Part shown: positions 9,107 to 17,902 of the stretch, piece after piece | Layout of the letters: the number at the start of each line of letters is the position of its first letter | How positions within the stretch are numbered: the first letter of the stretch is position 1 | Assembly (NCBI GenBank): GCA_017521285.1 | Contig: JAFXDG010000096.1 | Span: 1 to 44,550 of the forward strand | Source of the DNA: Bacteroidaceae bacterium | GTDB taxonomy: Bacteria; Bacteroidota; Bacteroidia; Bacteroidales; Bacteroidaceae | DNA length: 44,550 nt | Direction of reading: 5' to 3' | Notes under the pieces: generated by a model | Databases searched by the model: none | What the model saw: only the letters and a program-made list of their open reading frames with translations | What the model was told of the DNA's origin: nothing | Position numbers and translations under genes: made by a program

Positions 9107-9134
9107 GAAGAGTGAAGAGTGAAGAGTGAAGAAT
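9107..9134. repeat. 7-bp tandem repeat in front of the Fur-family gene
   Basis: Three perfect GAAGAGT units plus one GAAGAAT, read on the plus strand. The array starts 8 bases upstream of the Fur start codon, where the ribosome-binding site would lie. It also forms one arm of the hairpin at 9121-9168. Confidence 0.85.
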
Positions 9135-9168
9135 CACAATGTGCAGACTATCGGATTCTTCACTCTTC
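9121..9168. terminator. Hairpin downstream of ferritin
   Basis: GAAGAGTGAAGAATC at 9121-9135 pairs perfectly with 9154-9168 (15 bp, 18-base loop). It sits 13 bases after the ferritin stop codon and 23 bases before the Fur start on the minus strand, so it may end the ferritin transcript or attenuate read-through into fur. No long U-run follows. Confidence 0.5.
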
Positions 9169-9180
9169 GTTCTTCATTTG

Positions 9181-9705
9181 TTATTCAGCCGCAGTTGCCA
9201 ACGGTGAAGGTGTCGTATAAGTGCGTGCGGCCAACTCCTTGTCGAGCATGTACATGCCGTACTTGTTATCCTCCACAGCCTCTACGGCAGTAATCATGTC
9301 GCGGGCATTCTCCTCTTCTTCCACCTGCTCGTCGATGAACCATACGAGGCGGTTGATAGAGGCAAAATCGCGGTCTTCATTGGCAATGGCAGCCAAGTTG
9401 TTGATGAGGGAAGTCACCTTCTTCTCGTGCTCCAATGTCTGCTTGAACATGGCCAGTACGTTGTCCCACGTAGCGGGCACCTCGTCGATGGGCAACAAAG
9501 TCACCTTGGCATCCACACTGTTCAGATAGTTCATGAAGATGCGGGCATGGTCTTGCTCCTCTTGGAACTGAACGTAGAACCAGTTTGCAACTCCTTTATA
9601 TCCTTTGGTCTCAGCGTCCATAGACATAGCCAGATAGAGGTAGGCCGACCACAGCTCGGCATTGATTTGTGCGTTAATCGCATCATGTAATTTCTTGCTT
9701 ATCAT
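9181..9705 (-). CDS. ftnA: Ferritin
   Basis: A 174-residue four-helix iron-storage protein that oxidises Fe(II) and stores it in a 24-mer shell. Helix A (INAQINAELWSAYLYLAM), helix B with the ferroxidase FQEEQDHARIF motif, helix C with the LEHEKKVTSLI motif and helix D with the WFIDEQVEEEENA motif supply the Glu and His ligands of the di-iron centre. No haem-binding Met in bacterioferritin position is evident, so it is a non-haem ferritin. The start is supported by an AGAAGGA ribosome-binding site and an upstream promoter at 9754-9785. It is first in a minus-strand group with fur and hemolysin III, separated from them by a hairpin. Confidence 0.93.
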   Translation of the reverse strand: MISKKLHDAINAQINAELWSAYLYLAMSMDAETKGYKGVANWFYVQFQEEQDHARIFMNYLNSVDAKVTLLPIDEVPATWDNVLAMFKQTLEHEKKVTSLINNLAAIANEDRDFASINRLVWFIDEQVEEEENARDMITAVEAVEDNKYGMYMLDKELAARTYTTPSPLATAAE

Positions 9706-9753
9706 ATCCTTCTATTTATTAATGGTTATTGATGGTTCATTCCATCTTGCTTG

Positions 9754-9785
9754 CAAAGATAGGAAGTGTTATCCAAATCTCCAAA
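9754..9785 (-). promoter_or_regulatory. Ferritin promoter, -33 and -7 elements
   Basis: On the minus strand, TTTG at 9782-9785 and TATCTTTG at 9754-9761 are separated by 20 bases, which fits the Bacteroidota sigma-ABfr consensus. The ferritin start codon is 49 bases downstream of the -7 box. Confidence 0.65.
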
Positions 9786-10487
9786 CGAATGCGGCACTTT
9801 TAGATTTTTTAGCGAAAGGGATGCATTTTTTTGCAGGCATAATCTCAATATCTGTATAAGGAGGGAAGGTTGCCATTGAATGAACTTTCCAATAGTAAAA
9901 ATTCCCTCAATGACTCCTGTAATCCTATGAAAATCCGAAACCGTTTGTCTTCATTCTTTACATCCGTTAGTAATAATTCCTACATCCTGTTCTCACTCTA
10001 TTTCATCAGAGGAAAACTCTTCGTGACGAGTACTTTTTTGTATATATATACAATACATAAAGGCCGGAAGACTGAAAACGGAAAGTACGTGTGCACAAGT
10101 GTCACCAGCCGTGTGCACACGGTCGGCTGAGTTTCTTCAGACATAGTGCTATAGGTTGTGCTTACGGTCAATAGAGGGTGTGCACACGGACGAGCGAGAA
10201 GATGCTCACAAGCAGACGAAATGTATAATTATACATCGGTCGTGCATAAATATACAAAATTAACCTCACGAGAATCGCGTATATGCACACAACTTTTCTT
10301 TCGGACGAAAATATGCGAGAATTTTAGAAGAGTGCGTAAAGCAATAAAAATCAACAAGAAACATAAAGAATCCGTCTTTAATCCAAAGTTGTTTCATCCC
10401 CAAATCGAAGGAAAGGCGAAAGGACTGTTTTTCGATTTCTTGACAAAGGGGAAGCAAAATTATTTACAGAGTTAGCAATTCAAACAA
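9786..10487. other. 700-bp AT-rich intergenic region with repeated GTGTGCACAC palindromes
   Basis: No convincing gene; the short open frames here have no recognisable motifs or ribosome-binding sites. The region contains a 16-base AT palindrome (TTGTATATATATACAA, 10038-10053), a 14-base palindrome CCGTGTGCACACGG at 10109-10122, a second GTGTGCACAC core at 10178-10187 and a partial copy (CGTGTGCACA) at 10089-10098. It separates the ferritin promoter from the 3' end of the MATE gene. Confidence 0.6.
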
Positions 10488-11813
10488 TCATCGGCGTATC
10501 AGTATCACCGCCAGTGTCAGCATCTCGGCCACAGGCATGGCCAACCAAATGCCCGGTACACCCAGCCACAGGGGGAGCAGGAGGAAACTGGGGACGAGGA
10601 GTACGGTGCGCAGGATGACAATGAGTGTGGCACGGCGCATGTTCTCCAGACTCTGGTAATAGCCTGTCAGGGCAATGTTGAGGATGTAGAACAGAATGCC
10701 GGCAGCAAAGTAGGGGAATCCCTGGATGGCCAGCAGGCCGGCCTGGCTCTGCGGGTCAACAAACAGGGCTGTCAGTGGCTGGGGGAAGAAGACGAAGCCT
10801 GCGATGACTGCCACGGCAAAGCCTACCGAAGTGGCGAGCATAAGGCGTAGGGCCTGATGGATGCGATGGTGGCGCCCGGTGCCGAAGTCGTAGCTGATGA
10901 TGGGTTGTGCCGACTGTGCCACGGCATTGCCTATCATGAAGAAGAAGGGGGAATAGTAGCAGGCGATGCCGAAAGCTCCCACGCCCTCGTCGCCCAGATA
11001 GTGCATGAAGGTGAGATTGCCCACAAAGGTGAGTACGGCCAGTGTCATTTCACCTAACAACGAGGCTGAACCGATGCGGCACTGGTAGCCGATGTTGCGC
11101 AGGCTCAACCGCAGACTCTTGCGGCTCCACTTCACCCGTGCCGGATGCAGGTTGTGGGCAAAGAAAAGCAAGTAACTCAGCGCCATAATGCCGCCCACGG
11201 CAATGCTGATTCCCGTAGCGATGGCTGCCCCCTTCACACCCATACCGAGGGGGAAGATGAAGAGCCAGTCGAGCACGGCATTCAGCACACAGGGGATGAC
11301 GTTGCACCACATGGCCACCTTGGGCGCTCCGTCCAAGCGGATGATGAACAGGCCGATAAAGCTCCACATTTGGAAGACGAAGCAGGGGACAATCCATATC
11401 AGGTAGTCGCGCACCTGTGACAACAGACTTTCCGACGAACCGAGCAGGCGGGCAGTCTCCGTAGGCCACAGCCAGATGAACAGACTGATGAGTGCGCACA
11501 GCAACGAGGTGCCCACCAAGGCTTGTGTCACGTTCATCCGTGCGGCCTGCACCTTGCGTCGCCCCACATGGATGCTGCTCACCACGGAGCAACCGGCACC
11601 CACCATCAGGCCCAGGCCGGACATTATCTGATACACGGGCACCACGATGTTCACCGCTGCCACACCGTCGGCACCTACGCCGTGGCCGATGAAGATGCCG
11701 TCGATGGCCGTCACGGCCGATATGGCCAGCGAGCCCAATAAGGTAGGTATCAATATGCGGCGGAACAGTGTGCTCACCCGCCCATTTTCAAAGTCTATTG
11801 CGTCTCTGTTCAT
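10488..11813 (-). CDS. MATE-family efflux transporter
   Basis: A 441-residue inner-membrane protein with twelve hydrophobic segments arranged as two homologous halves. The N-terminal segment (RILIPTLLGSLAISAVTAIDGIFIGH), the VPVYQIMSGLGLMVGAG loop and the corresponding second-half segment after the IGSASLLGEMT motif are typical of the MATE/NorM-DinF superfamily, which exports drugs or metabolites using a sodium or proton gradient. It lies 14 bases downstream of the AraC-family regulator and is probably cotranscribed with it. It may export an intermediate of the adjacent sugar locus or act independently; sequence does not tell. Confidence 0.9.
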   Translation of the reverse strand: MNRDAIDFENGRVSTLFRRILIPTLLGSLAISAVTAIDGIFIGHGVGADGVAAVNIVVPVYQIMSGLGLMVGAGCSVVSSIHVGRRKVQAARMNVTQALVGTSLLCALISLFIWLWPTETARLLGSSESLLSQVRDYLIWIVPCFVFQMWSFIGLFIIRLDGAPKVAMWCNVIPCVLNAVLDWLFIFPLGMGVKGAAIATGISIAVGGIMALSYLLFFAHNLHPARVKWSRKSLRLSLRNIGYQCRIGSASLLGEMTLAVLTFVGNLTFMHYLGDEGVGAFGIACYYSPFFFMIGNAVAQSAQPIISYDFGTGRHHRIHQALRLMLATSVGFAVAVIAGFVFFPQPLTALFVDPQSQAGLLAIQGFPYFAAGILFYILNIALTGYYQSLENMRRATLIVILRTVLLVPSFLLLPLWLGVPGIWLAMPVAEMLTLAVILIRR

Positions 11814-11827
11814 ATATTTTTATTTAA

Positions 11828-12688
11828 TTATCGGTTGACCCGCTCGCGATATTGCAACGGAGTGAACCCCGTACGCTGACGGAAAAGACGGCAAAAGTAA
11901 GACGCATCTTCAAATCCCAAACGGTAGGCCAAATCTTTCACCGCAACCTCCTCTGTAAGCAAAATGAGCTGCGCCTGCTCAATCTTTTTCTGATTGATAT
12001 ATTGCTGGGGAGTACAGCCTGTCTCTTTCTTGAACAGGCGGATATAGTGGTCTTTGGAAAGGCAAGCCGCTTCGGCCAGCTCATTCAGAGTAAAAGACTG
12101 CCCGATGCGTTGTCGGATGTCGGCCATGCTTTGCCGGATACGCTCGTCGGTTCCCGTATTCCCCCTGACTGCCTCTTTCAGGAAGCGGGCAAAGAGTTGG
12201 AAGATGATGCCGCGTGACTCCACCTTGTTGCACAGTGTACGTTGCCGGTTCTTCACGATGTTGCGTTCCAAAGTTATCAAGTTGTCATAACTTTTAGGGT
12301 CGGACTGGGGCAAGGCCATGTGGGGATTGAGCAGACACAAACGTTCGAACAGCATACGCTCCAACTCCCCTCCCCCAACCTCGACGGGGAATTTCCACTC
12401 TTCAAGAAAGCCCGAACAGGCGGGTGCATCCTCATAGATATGCAGATAATAGTGTACAAAGTGGTCGTTGCACCGATAGCTATGGGTTGTGAAGGGGGGT
12501 ATAAAGTACATACGCCCCGGACGCAACGGATGTACTCCATCAGGCAACACCAGCTCGGCCAGTCCCTCGGTGACGTAATAAATGCGTGCAAAGGGGCTGT
12601 TCACATCCTGCCAGTTCCAGTCGGCATGATGCTGTGCCAGCCCTACATTCAGGGTCAGCAGGTGCAGTTGTTCTACGGATTCGGTCAT
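11828..12688 (-). CDS. AraC-family transcriptional regulator of the sugar locus
   Basis: A 286-residue activator with an N-terminal cupin sugar-sensing domain (about residues 15-125, including VLPDGVHPLRPGRMYFIPPFTTHSY) and a C-terminal double helix-turn-helix (about residues 185-285), with FTLNELAEAACLSKDHYIRLFKK as the first unit and VKDLAYRLGFEDASYFCRLFRQ as the second. The start at 12688 is chosen because a -33/-7 promoter lies directly upstream at 12709-12741; the longer in-frame extension to 12793 would include that promoter. It is divergent from the mutarotase gene, and a 16-bp motif between the two promoters recurs before the aldo-keto reductase gene. Inferred role: induction of the fucose/xylose locus in response to a released sugar. 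Confidence 0.88.
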   Translation of the reverse strand: MTESVEQLHLLTLNVGLAQHHADWNWQDVNSPFARIYYVTEGLAELVLPDGVHPLRPGRMYFIPPFTTHSYRCNDHFVHYYLHIYEDAPACSGFLEEWKFPVEVGGGELERMLFERLCLLNPHMALPQSDPKSYDNLITLERNIVKNRQRTLCNKVESRGIIFQLFARFLKEAVRGNTGTDERIRQSMADIRQRIGQSFTLNELAEAACLSKDHYIRLFKKETGCTPQQYINQKKIEQAQLILLTEEVAVKDLAYRLGFEDASYFCRLFRQRTGFTPLQYRERVNR

Positions 12689-12708
12689 AAATAACGCCTT
12701 TGTGCCTG

Positions 12709-12741
12709 CAAAGATATATCTTTTATAAGTGAACATCCAAA
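12709..12741 (-). promoter_or_regulatory. Promoter of the AraC-family gene
   Basis: On the minus strand, TTTG at 12738-12741 and TATCTTTG at 12709-12716 are 21 bases apart, a good Bacteroidota promoter. The -7 box is 20 bases before the chosen start codon at 12688. Confidence 0.65.
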
Positions 12742-12755
12742 AGAATATCGATAAA

Positions 12756-12771
12756 ATCCTATCATTAGCCG
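12756..12771 (+). promoter_or_regulatory. Candidate AraC operator, copy 1
   Basis: ATCCTATCATTAGCCG. The same 16-mer with two substitutions is at 20382-20397. Each copy begins exactly 48 bases upstream of a TAnnTTTG box. It lies between the divergent promoters of the regulator and the mutarotase operon. Confidence 0.6.
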
Positions 12772-12803
12772 CGAAATGACCACAAACCATCAAACATTGT
12801 ACT

Positions 12804-12811
12804 TATCTTTG
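12804..12811 (+). promoter_or_regulatory. -7 element of the mutarotase-fucosidase operon
   Basis: TATCTTTG, 28 bases before the ATG at 12840. No TTTG -33 box at the usual distance, which is common at promoters that depend on an activator. Confidence 0.6.
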
Positions 12812-12839
12812 CACCCACAGAACTCATACCTCAATAAAA

Positions 12840-13217
12840 ATGAATGGATATCCAGCCAAACAACACCCTGTTCCCGTGAAACGGTATTGCCGCACGATGG
12901 ACCTTAAAGATAACCCGGAGCTGATTGCCGAATACGTAAAACGGCATAGCCCATCCGAAGCCTGGCCGGAAATCAGGCAAGGAATCCGCGAAGTGGGCAT
13001 CTTGGAAATGGAAATCTATATCCTCGATAACCGTCTCTTCATGATTGTAGAAACGCCTCTCGATTTCAAGTGGGAAACAGCGATGTCCCGCCTGGCTACC
13101 CTACCCCGCCAACAGGAGTGGGAAGACTTCATGGCCATCTTTCAGGATTGCAAAGAGGGCGACACGGGCAACGAGAAATGGAAAATGATGGAACGGATGT
13201 TCTACTTGTACGAATAA
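12840..13217 (+). CDS. L-rhamnose mutarotase-family protein (RhaM-like; probably acts on L-fucose or a related sugar)
   Basis: A 125-residue protein of the RhaM family, a small ferredoxin-like fold that interconverts pyranose anomers. Key motifs are KRYCRTMDLKDNPELIAEYVKRH at the start of the fold, WPEIRQGIREVGI in the middle (with the His and Tyr region around EIYI) and QQEWEDFM near the end. The first 14 residues are an extension. No other rhamnose gene is present; the neighbours are an alpha-L-fucosidase and a fucose/galactose dehydrogenase-like reductase, so anomerisation of L-fucose or L-galactose before oxidation is more likely than rhamnose use. First gene of the operon, 10 bases before the next. 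Confidence 0.8.
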   Translation: MNGYPAKQHPVPVKRYCRTMDLKDNPELIAEYVKRHSPSEAWPEIRQGIREVGILEMEIYILDNRLFMIVETPLDFKWETAMSRLATLPRQQEWEDFMAIFQDCKEGDTGNEKWKMMERMFYLYE

Positions 13218-13227
13218 CTTTAAAGAG

Positions 13228-14604
13228 ATGAAATTGTTCAAGACTTTATTGGCCGTATCGGCCTTGTGCACTTGCGCCGAGGCACAGGAGGTGAACCCGT
13301 TCGGAAACCCCGTTGTGCCTGATATGACGGCTGATGCCAGCATCATCCTCGTGGATAACACCTTTTATTATTATGCCACTACCGACGGATACGGTCGCCA
13401 CCTGGAGACTTCCGGGCCTCCGGTCGTATGGAAATCCAAGGACTTTGTACACTGGAGCTTTTCGGACAACTGTTTCCCCTCTGCCGCCGAGCAGAAGTAC
13501 TGGGCACCCAGCAAGGCTGTCGAAGCCAACGGGAAGTGGTACATCTATCCCACCATCAACGGATATATGTATCCGGCTGTGGCCGAAAGTCCCGACGGTC
13601 CCTTCCGGTTGGCCCGCGGTGAGGACAAGTTTGTGTTGCCCTACAGCGAGGAAGCTACCCTGCTGCAAGGAAATGACCGTGGCGGTATCGATATAGAAGT
13701 GTTCGTCGATGACGACGGCCAGGCATACGTCTTCTGGGGAATGCGCCATGTGGCGCGTCTGGAACCGGACATGACTACCGTGGATGAAGCCTCTATAACG
13801 ACGTTGCAGACCCGTCGCACCGAATATTCCGAAGGCCCGATATTCTTCAAACGCAATGGTATCTATTATTACCTCTACACCATTGGCGGCGATGAGCGCT
13901 ATGAATATTATTATATGATGAGCCGTGTTTCTCCTTTTGGCCCATACGAGACACCAGAGAACGACCGAGTTTCAACAACCAACATCGAAACCGGAGTATT
14001 CGGCCCAGGACATGGCTGTGTATTCAACGATGGAGATGACTACTATTTCGCATTCTTGGAATTTGGCCGGAATAGTACCAACCGTCAGACTTACGTAAAC
14101 AAAATGGAGTTCAATGAAGATGGCACTATCCGTCCTGTAGATGTAACACTCAACGGAGTTGGAGCTTTGCGAAAAGTGAAAAAGTCCAAGCAACTGAAAC
14201 CTGTTTCAGCAGTGGCCTCCTCTGTGATGGAACCATTAAAAATTCGCCATTTCAAAGATGAGCGTTGCCAACGTACCGAGACATTCTCCGCAAGCTTTGT
14301 GCTTGACGGCCAAAACGGTTCGCGTTGGATGGCTGCAGACAATGACACGAAGAATCAATTGACCATCGACTTAGGCAAGAAGAAAAAGATTCGCAGCAGC
14401 GAAATCTGTTTTGTACGCCCCACTGCCGGACATGCATATATTTTGGAAGGTTCTGTGGACGGAATAAATTGGGAAGCCTGTGGTGGACATACATACCTTC
14501 GCAAGCAATCCCCTCATACAGACAAGAACATAGGAAAATACCGTTATCTGCGTGTAACCATCACTGAAGGAATCAAAGGTATTTGGGAATGGAGAGTATA
14601 TTAA
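13228..14604 (+). CDS. Family 43 glycoside hydrolase with C-terminal F5/8-type (discoidin) domain
   Basis: A 458-residue exported enzyme (signal peptide about residues 1-19, ending CAEAQ). Residues 25-320 form a five-bladed propeller of the GH43 clan: the base Asp in NPVVPDMTADAS, the modulating Asp in GGIDIEVFVDDDG and the acid Glu in EYSEGPIFFKRNG are all in place. Residues from about 335 to 458 resemble a discoidin/CBM32 module that binds galactosides or related sugars. Members remove arabinofuranose, xylose or galactose; the subfamily cannot be fixed here. It follows the mutarotase gene by 10 bases and precedes a second GH43 gene by 35 bases, within the fucosidase operon. Confidence 0.85.
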   Translation: MKLFKTLLAVSALCTCAEAQEVNPFGNPVVPDMTADASIILVDNTFYYYATTDGYGRHLETSGPPVVWKSKDFVHWSFSDNCFPSAAEQKYWAPSKAVEANGKWYIYPTINGYMYPAVAESPDGPFRLARGEDKFVLPYSEEATLLQGNDRGGIDIEVFVDDDGQAYVFWGMRHVARLEPDMTTVDEASITTLQTRRTEYSEGPIFFKRNGIYYYLYTIGGDERYEYYYMMSRVSPFGPYETPENDRVSTTNIETGVFGPGHGCVFNDGDDYYFAFLEFGRNSTNRQTYVNKMEFNEDGTIRPVDVTLNGVGALRKVKKSKQLKPVSAVASSVMEPLKIRHFKDERCQRTETFSASFVLDGQNGSRWMAADNDTKNQLTIDLGKKKKIRSSEICFVRPTAGHAYILEGSVDGINWEACGGHTYLRKQSPHTDKNIGKYRYLRVTITEGIKGIWEWRVY

Positions 14605-14639
14605 AGATGAAAGAATAGACTAAATAACAAAACAAACTA

Positions 14640-16226
14640 ATGACAATGAAACGATTATTTTTATTGCAACTTATTCTGTCAACCGCAGTACTTTGCGGCA
14701 TGGCACAACGTACATGGGGGCAATGGGATAAATGGGGAGAACAGCCTGATGGCACATTCATGAATCCTGTACTTCCATCAGATTACAGCGATTTGGATTG
14801 TATCCGTGTAGGCGAGGACTATTATGCCATCTCCTCTACCATGCAGTATTCACCAGGTATGACAGTGCTCCACTCTACCGATTTGGTAAACTGGGAAATT
14901 GTAAGCAATGCGGTAGAAGATCTTACACAAATCAGCCCAGCATTGAACTGGAATCAGATGGACCGCTATGGACGCGGAGTATGGGCTGGTTCAATCAGAT
15001 ACAATAAAGGACGTTTTTACGTTCTCTTCGGAACTCCAGAGGAAGGGTACTTCGTAACTTCAGCCCCTAAGGCAGAAGGTCCGTGGGAGCCACTCACTCC
15101 TTTGATGTTGGAATCAGGTTGGGATGATTGTACCTGTATTTGGGATGAGCAAGGACAAGGCTATTTCTTGGGAACCAAATTTGCGGACAACTGCAAAACT
15201 TATATATTCCGTATGTCAGAAGACTGCCGTAGCATCGACCGCAGCAGTGCCCGACTTGTAAACGAAGGGAATCACCGCGAAGCCAACAAACTGATTCGCC
15301 ACGGTGAATATTACTATTTCGTATTCAGTGAGCATCAAAATCATTTGGGACGCTATGTAATGTGCAAACGCGACAAGAGTCTGACCGGCAGTTTCTCAGA
15401 AGAACGTCAATTGCTGCTTCCTTGCCGCGAATCCAACGAACCAAACCAAGGCGGTATCATCGAAGGCCCCGACGGCAAGTGGTACTTTTTCACTCACCAC
15501 GGTTCTGGTGACTGGAGCGGACGTATCGCTAGTTTGCTCCCTGTAGAATGGGTTGACGGATGGCCTATGATGGGTGATCGCAGCAAAGGAGAAATCGGTT
15601 CAATGGTATGGCAAATGAAAATGCCTAAGATCGAAAAGAGGAAACTGAGCATCGGCCGTGGTGGCGAATTCAAAAAAAGCACTCTCGAACCTTGGTGGCA
15701 ATGGAACTATCAGCCTCGTAAATCAATGTATTCACTTAAAGAACGTAAAGGATGGCTCCGTTTACGAGCATTCAAACCATTGGAGAAGAATACATTGCTC
15801 AAAGCCGGTAACACATTAACTCAACGTACGTTCCGTAGTAAAGTCAACGAAGTAACTGTAAAAATGGATATCAGCCAAATGGCAGACGGCCAACGTGCAG
15901 GTCTTGCGCACTACGCTTATCACAGTGGAGCAGTAGGTGTTGTATGCGAAGGCCAAAATTGCTATTTTGAATTCCGCGAAAACGATCAATGTCTACGTCT
16001 AATTCCTGTGAATAGCCGCTATGTTTGGTTCAAGACCGAATGGAGTCTCAACGGTGTGGCCACTTTTGCTTATAGCACAGACGGTAAGAATTTCACCAAC
16101 TGTGGTAAGCACCATCTCACATGGGGTTACTACCGCGGCGACCGTATAGGAATTTATTGTTTCAACGACCTAGGTGAGAACGGTTATGTAGATGTTGACT
16201 ATATGCGTTACAAAATGAACCGATAA
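14640..16226 (+). CDS. Family 43 glycoside hydrolase with C-terminal beta-sandwich (GH43_12-like)
   Basis: A 528-residue exported enzyme (signal peptide about residues 1-22, ending GMAQ). The propeller spans about residues 35-320, followed by a concanavalin-like beta-sandwich (about 330-525), the layout of GH43 subfamily 12 arabinofuranosidases/xylosidases. The base Asp lies in the NPVLPSDYSDLD motif. Several normally invariant positions differ: SDLDC replaces SDPDV, GVWAGSIRY replaces GIWAPSIRY, and the acid Glu motif reads REANKL rather than EGPHL, although the Glu is kept. Activity is therefore likely but specificity may be altered. ATG at 14640 is used; 14646 is an equally possible start. 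Gap of 13 bases to the fucosidase. Confidence 0.82.
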   Translation: MTMKRLFLLQLILSTAVLCGMAQRTWGQWDKWGEQPDGTFMNPVLPSDYSDLDCIRVGEDYYAISSTMQYSPGMTVLHSTDLVNWEIVSNAVEDLTQISPALNWNQMDRYGRGVWAGSIRYNKGRFYVLFGTPEEGYFVTSAPKAEGPWEPLTPLMLESGWDDCTCIWDEQGQGYFLGTKFADNCKTYIFRMSEDCRSIDRSSARLVNEGNHREANKLIRHGEYYYFVFSEHQNHLGRYVMCKRDKSLTGSFSEERQLLLPCRESNEPNQGGIIEGPDGKWYFFTHHGSGDWSGRIASLLPVEWVDGWPMMGDRSKGEIGSMVWQMKMPKIEKRKLSIGRGGEFKKSTLEPWWQWNYQPRKSMYSLKERKGWLRLRAFKPLEKNTLLKAGNTLTQRTFRSKVNEVTVKMDISQMADGQRAGLAHYAYHSGAVGVVCEGQNCYFEFRENDQCLRLIPVNSRYVWFKTEWSLNGVATFAYSTDGKNFTNCGKHHLTWGYYRGDRIGIYCFNDLGENGYVDVDYMRYKMNR

Positions 16227-16239
16227 ATGATAAAAAAGT

Positions 16240-17838
16240 ATGGAAAAACAGTTAGTGAAAACATTAGGGGCATGTGCGGTGACACTTGCTATGGCAGCCT
16301 GTTCGCCAAACGTACCTGTAGCTGAAGGTAAATACAAACCCGATTGGGAGAGTCTGAAACAATGGGAATGCCCCGAATGGTTCAAAGATGCCAAATTCGG
16401 CATCTGGGCACACTGGGGTCCACAGTGTCAAGCCGAAACCGGCGACTGGTATGCCCGCCACATGTATTATGAAGACCATTGGCAGGGCCGACACCACCAA
16501 CGGGTCTATGGTTCGCCCAGCGAATATGGACTGAAAGAGCTTTGCCGTGACTGGAAAGCAGAAAACTGGAACCCCGACGAATTGGTGAAACTGTACAAGA
16601 GCGTCGGTGCCAAGTACTTCTTCACCCTCGGCCAACACCACGACAACTTCGACCTGTGGGACAGCCCTTATCAGGAATGGAACTCGGTAAACATCGGTCC
16701 CAAGAAGGACATCATCAGAGGTTGGGCTGATGCCTGCAAGAAGTACGGACTGCCCTTGGGTATCAGTATGCACGGAAGCCACACCTGGACTTGGCTGGAA
16801 GGTTCACAGAAATACGACGGCAACCTGACCAAGGAAGACGGAAAAGGCACATGGTGGGAAGGCCTCGACCCGCAGGAACTCTATGCCCAGCGTCACGAGC
16901 ACAGTACAGGTTGGGAAAAAGAGGGAAATATCCACAGCCAATGGGGGTGGCAAAACGGTGCTTCTCTGCCATCAGAAGAATTCAAGATGAAATTCCAGAA
17001 CCGTGTATTGGAATGTATCAACACATTCCATCCCGACATGCTCTACTTCGACGATACGGTGCTTCCCTTCTACGGTTGCGACGAGTCCATCGGACTGAAC
17101 ATCCTGTCGCACTATTACAACACCAGCGCCCGATTGAATGGTGGCCAGCAACAGGTTGTACCCATGGGAAAGATTCTTCAGGAGGAGCATAAGGAACTGA
17201 TGCTTTGGGATGTGGAACGCGGTGTGCCCGATAAGACTCAGGAGAAATATTGGCAGACATGTACTTGCTTAGGTTCATGGCACTACGAGCAGGGCATATA
17301 TAACCAGAACAGATACAAGAGTGCCCAACAGGTCATCAGCATGTTGATAGATGTCGTGAGCAAGAACGGCAATCTGTTGCTGAGCGTTCCTGTACGTGCC
17401 GACGGAACCATCGATGACAAGGAAATCGCCATCCTTGCCGACATCAAAGAGTGGATGGACGTAAACGGACAGACCATCTATGGCACACGTCCCTGGAAGA
17501 CGTTCGGAGAAGGGCCATTGGCCGAAGCCTCCAACCCCCTCAACGCACAGGGGTTCAATGAAAACAACAACTATTCATCAGCCGACATCCGTTTCGTTCA
17601 GCGAAACGATACGGTATTTGCCTTTACCATGCGCTATCCCGAGGAAAAGAGTTGCACTATCAAGTCACTCGGTACGACCAGTGAACACTGCAACGGCAAG
17701 GTGAAAAGTGTAACTATGCCCGGCTATGGTCCTGTTGAATTCATACAAAGTGCAGAAGGCTTGGACATCCGTTTACCCGAAACGAAGGTAAACAAATTGG
17801 CGGCAACTTTTGCCATCGAATTTGACAAGGAATCTTAA
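16240..17838 (+). CDS. GH29 alpha-L-fucosidase, lipoprotein
   Basis: A 532-residue enzyme with a lipoprotein signal (Cys21 after LAMAA). The catalytic barrel has the family motifs FGIWAHWGP, YFFTLGQHHDNFDLWDS (paired histidines near residue 130), GLPLGISMHG and DMLYFDDTV, where Asp271 aligns with the retaining nucleophile. A C-terminal beta domain begins near residue 410. It would hydrolyse terminal alpha-linked L-fucose from oligosaccharides at the cell surface or in the periplasm. Lack of Ser after the Cys+1 to +4 positions rich in acidic residues gives no clear surface-export signal. Last gene of the first unit; a strong hairpin follows at 17855-17902. Confidence 0.9.
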   Translation: MEKQLVKTLGACAVTLAMAACSPNVPVAEGKYKPDWESLKQWECPEWFKDAKFGIWAHWGPQCQAETGDWYARHMYYEDHWQGRHHQRVYGSPSEYGLKELCRDWKAENWNPDELVKLYKSVGAKYFFTLGQHHDNFDLWDSPYQEWNSVNIGPKKDIIRGWADACKKYGLPLGISMHGSHTWTWLEGSQKYDGNLTKEDGKGTWWEGLDPQELYAQRHEHSTGWEKEGNIHSQWGWQNGASLPSEEFKMKFQNRVLECINTFHPDMLYFDDTVLPFYGCDESIGLNILSHYYNTSARLNGGQQQVVPMGKILQEEHKELMLWDVERGVPDKTQEKYWQTCTCLGSWHYEQGIYNQNRYKSAQQVISMLIDVVSKNGNLLLSVPVRADGTIDDKEIAILADIKEWMDVNGQTIYGTRPWKTFGEGPLAEASNPLNAQGFNENNNYSSADIRFVQRNDTVFAFTMRYPEEKSCTIKSLGTTSEHCNGKVKSVTMPGYGPVEFIQSAEGLDIRLPETKVNKLAATFAIEFDKES

Positions 17839-17854
17839 AAAAGACAGTCCCGTT

Positions 17855-17902
17855 ACGGACGTCGGATTCAACGGAACAATAATCAAGGGATCCGACGTCC
17901 GT
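17855..17902 (+). terminator. Strong hairpin after the fucosidase
   Basis: ACGGACGTCGGAT (17855-17867) pairs perfectly with 17890-17902; the 22-base loop is followed by TCTTTTAT. It begins 16 bases after the GH29 stop codon and separates this unit from the fasciclin gene, which has its own -7 box. Confidence 0.75.

Noticed and set aside
10158-10475. 105-codon frame in the ferritin-MATE gap
   Set aside because: No ribosome-binding site, no motif and low-complexity basic composition; treated as non-coding.
13228-16226. Possible recombination breakpoint between the two GH43 genes, where codon use seems to shift to AT-richer
   Set aside because: The shift is slight by eye and could not be quantified.
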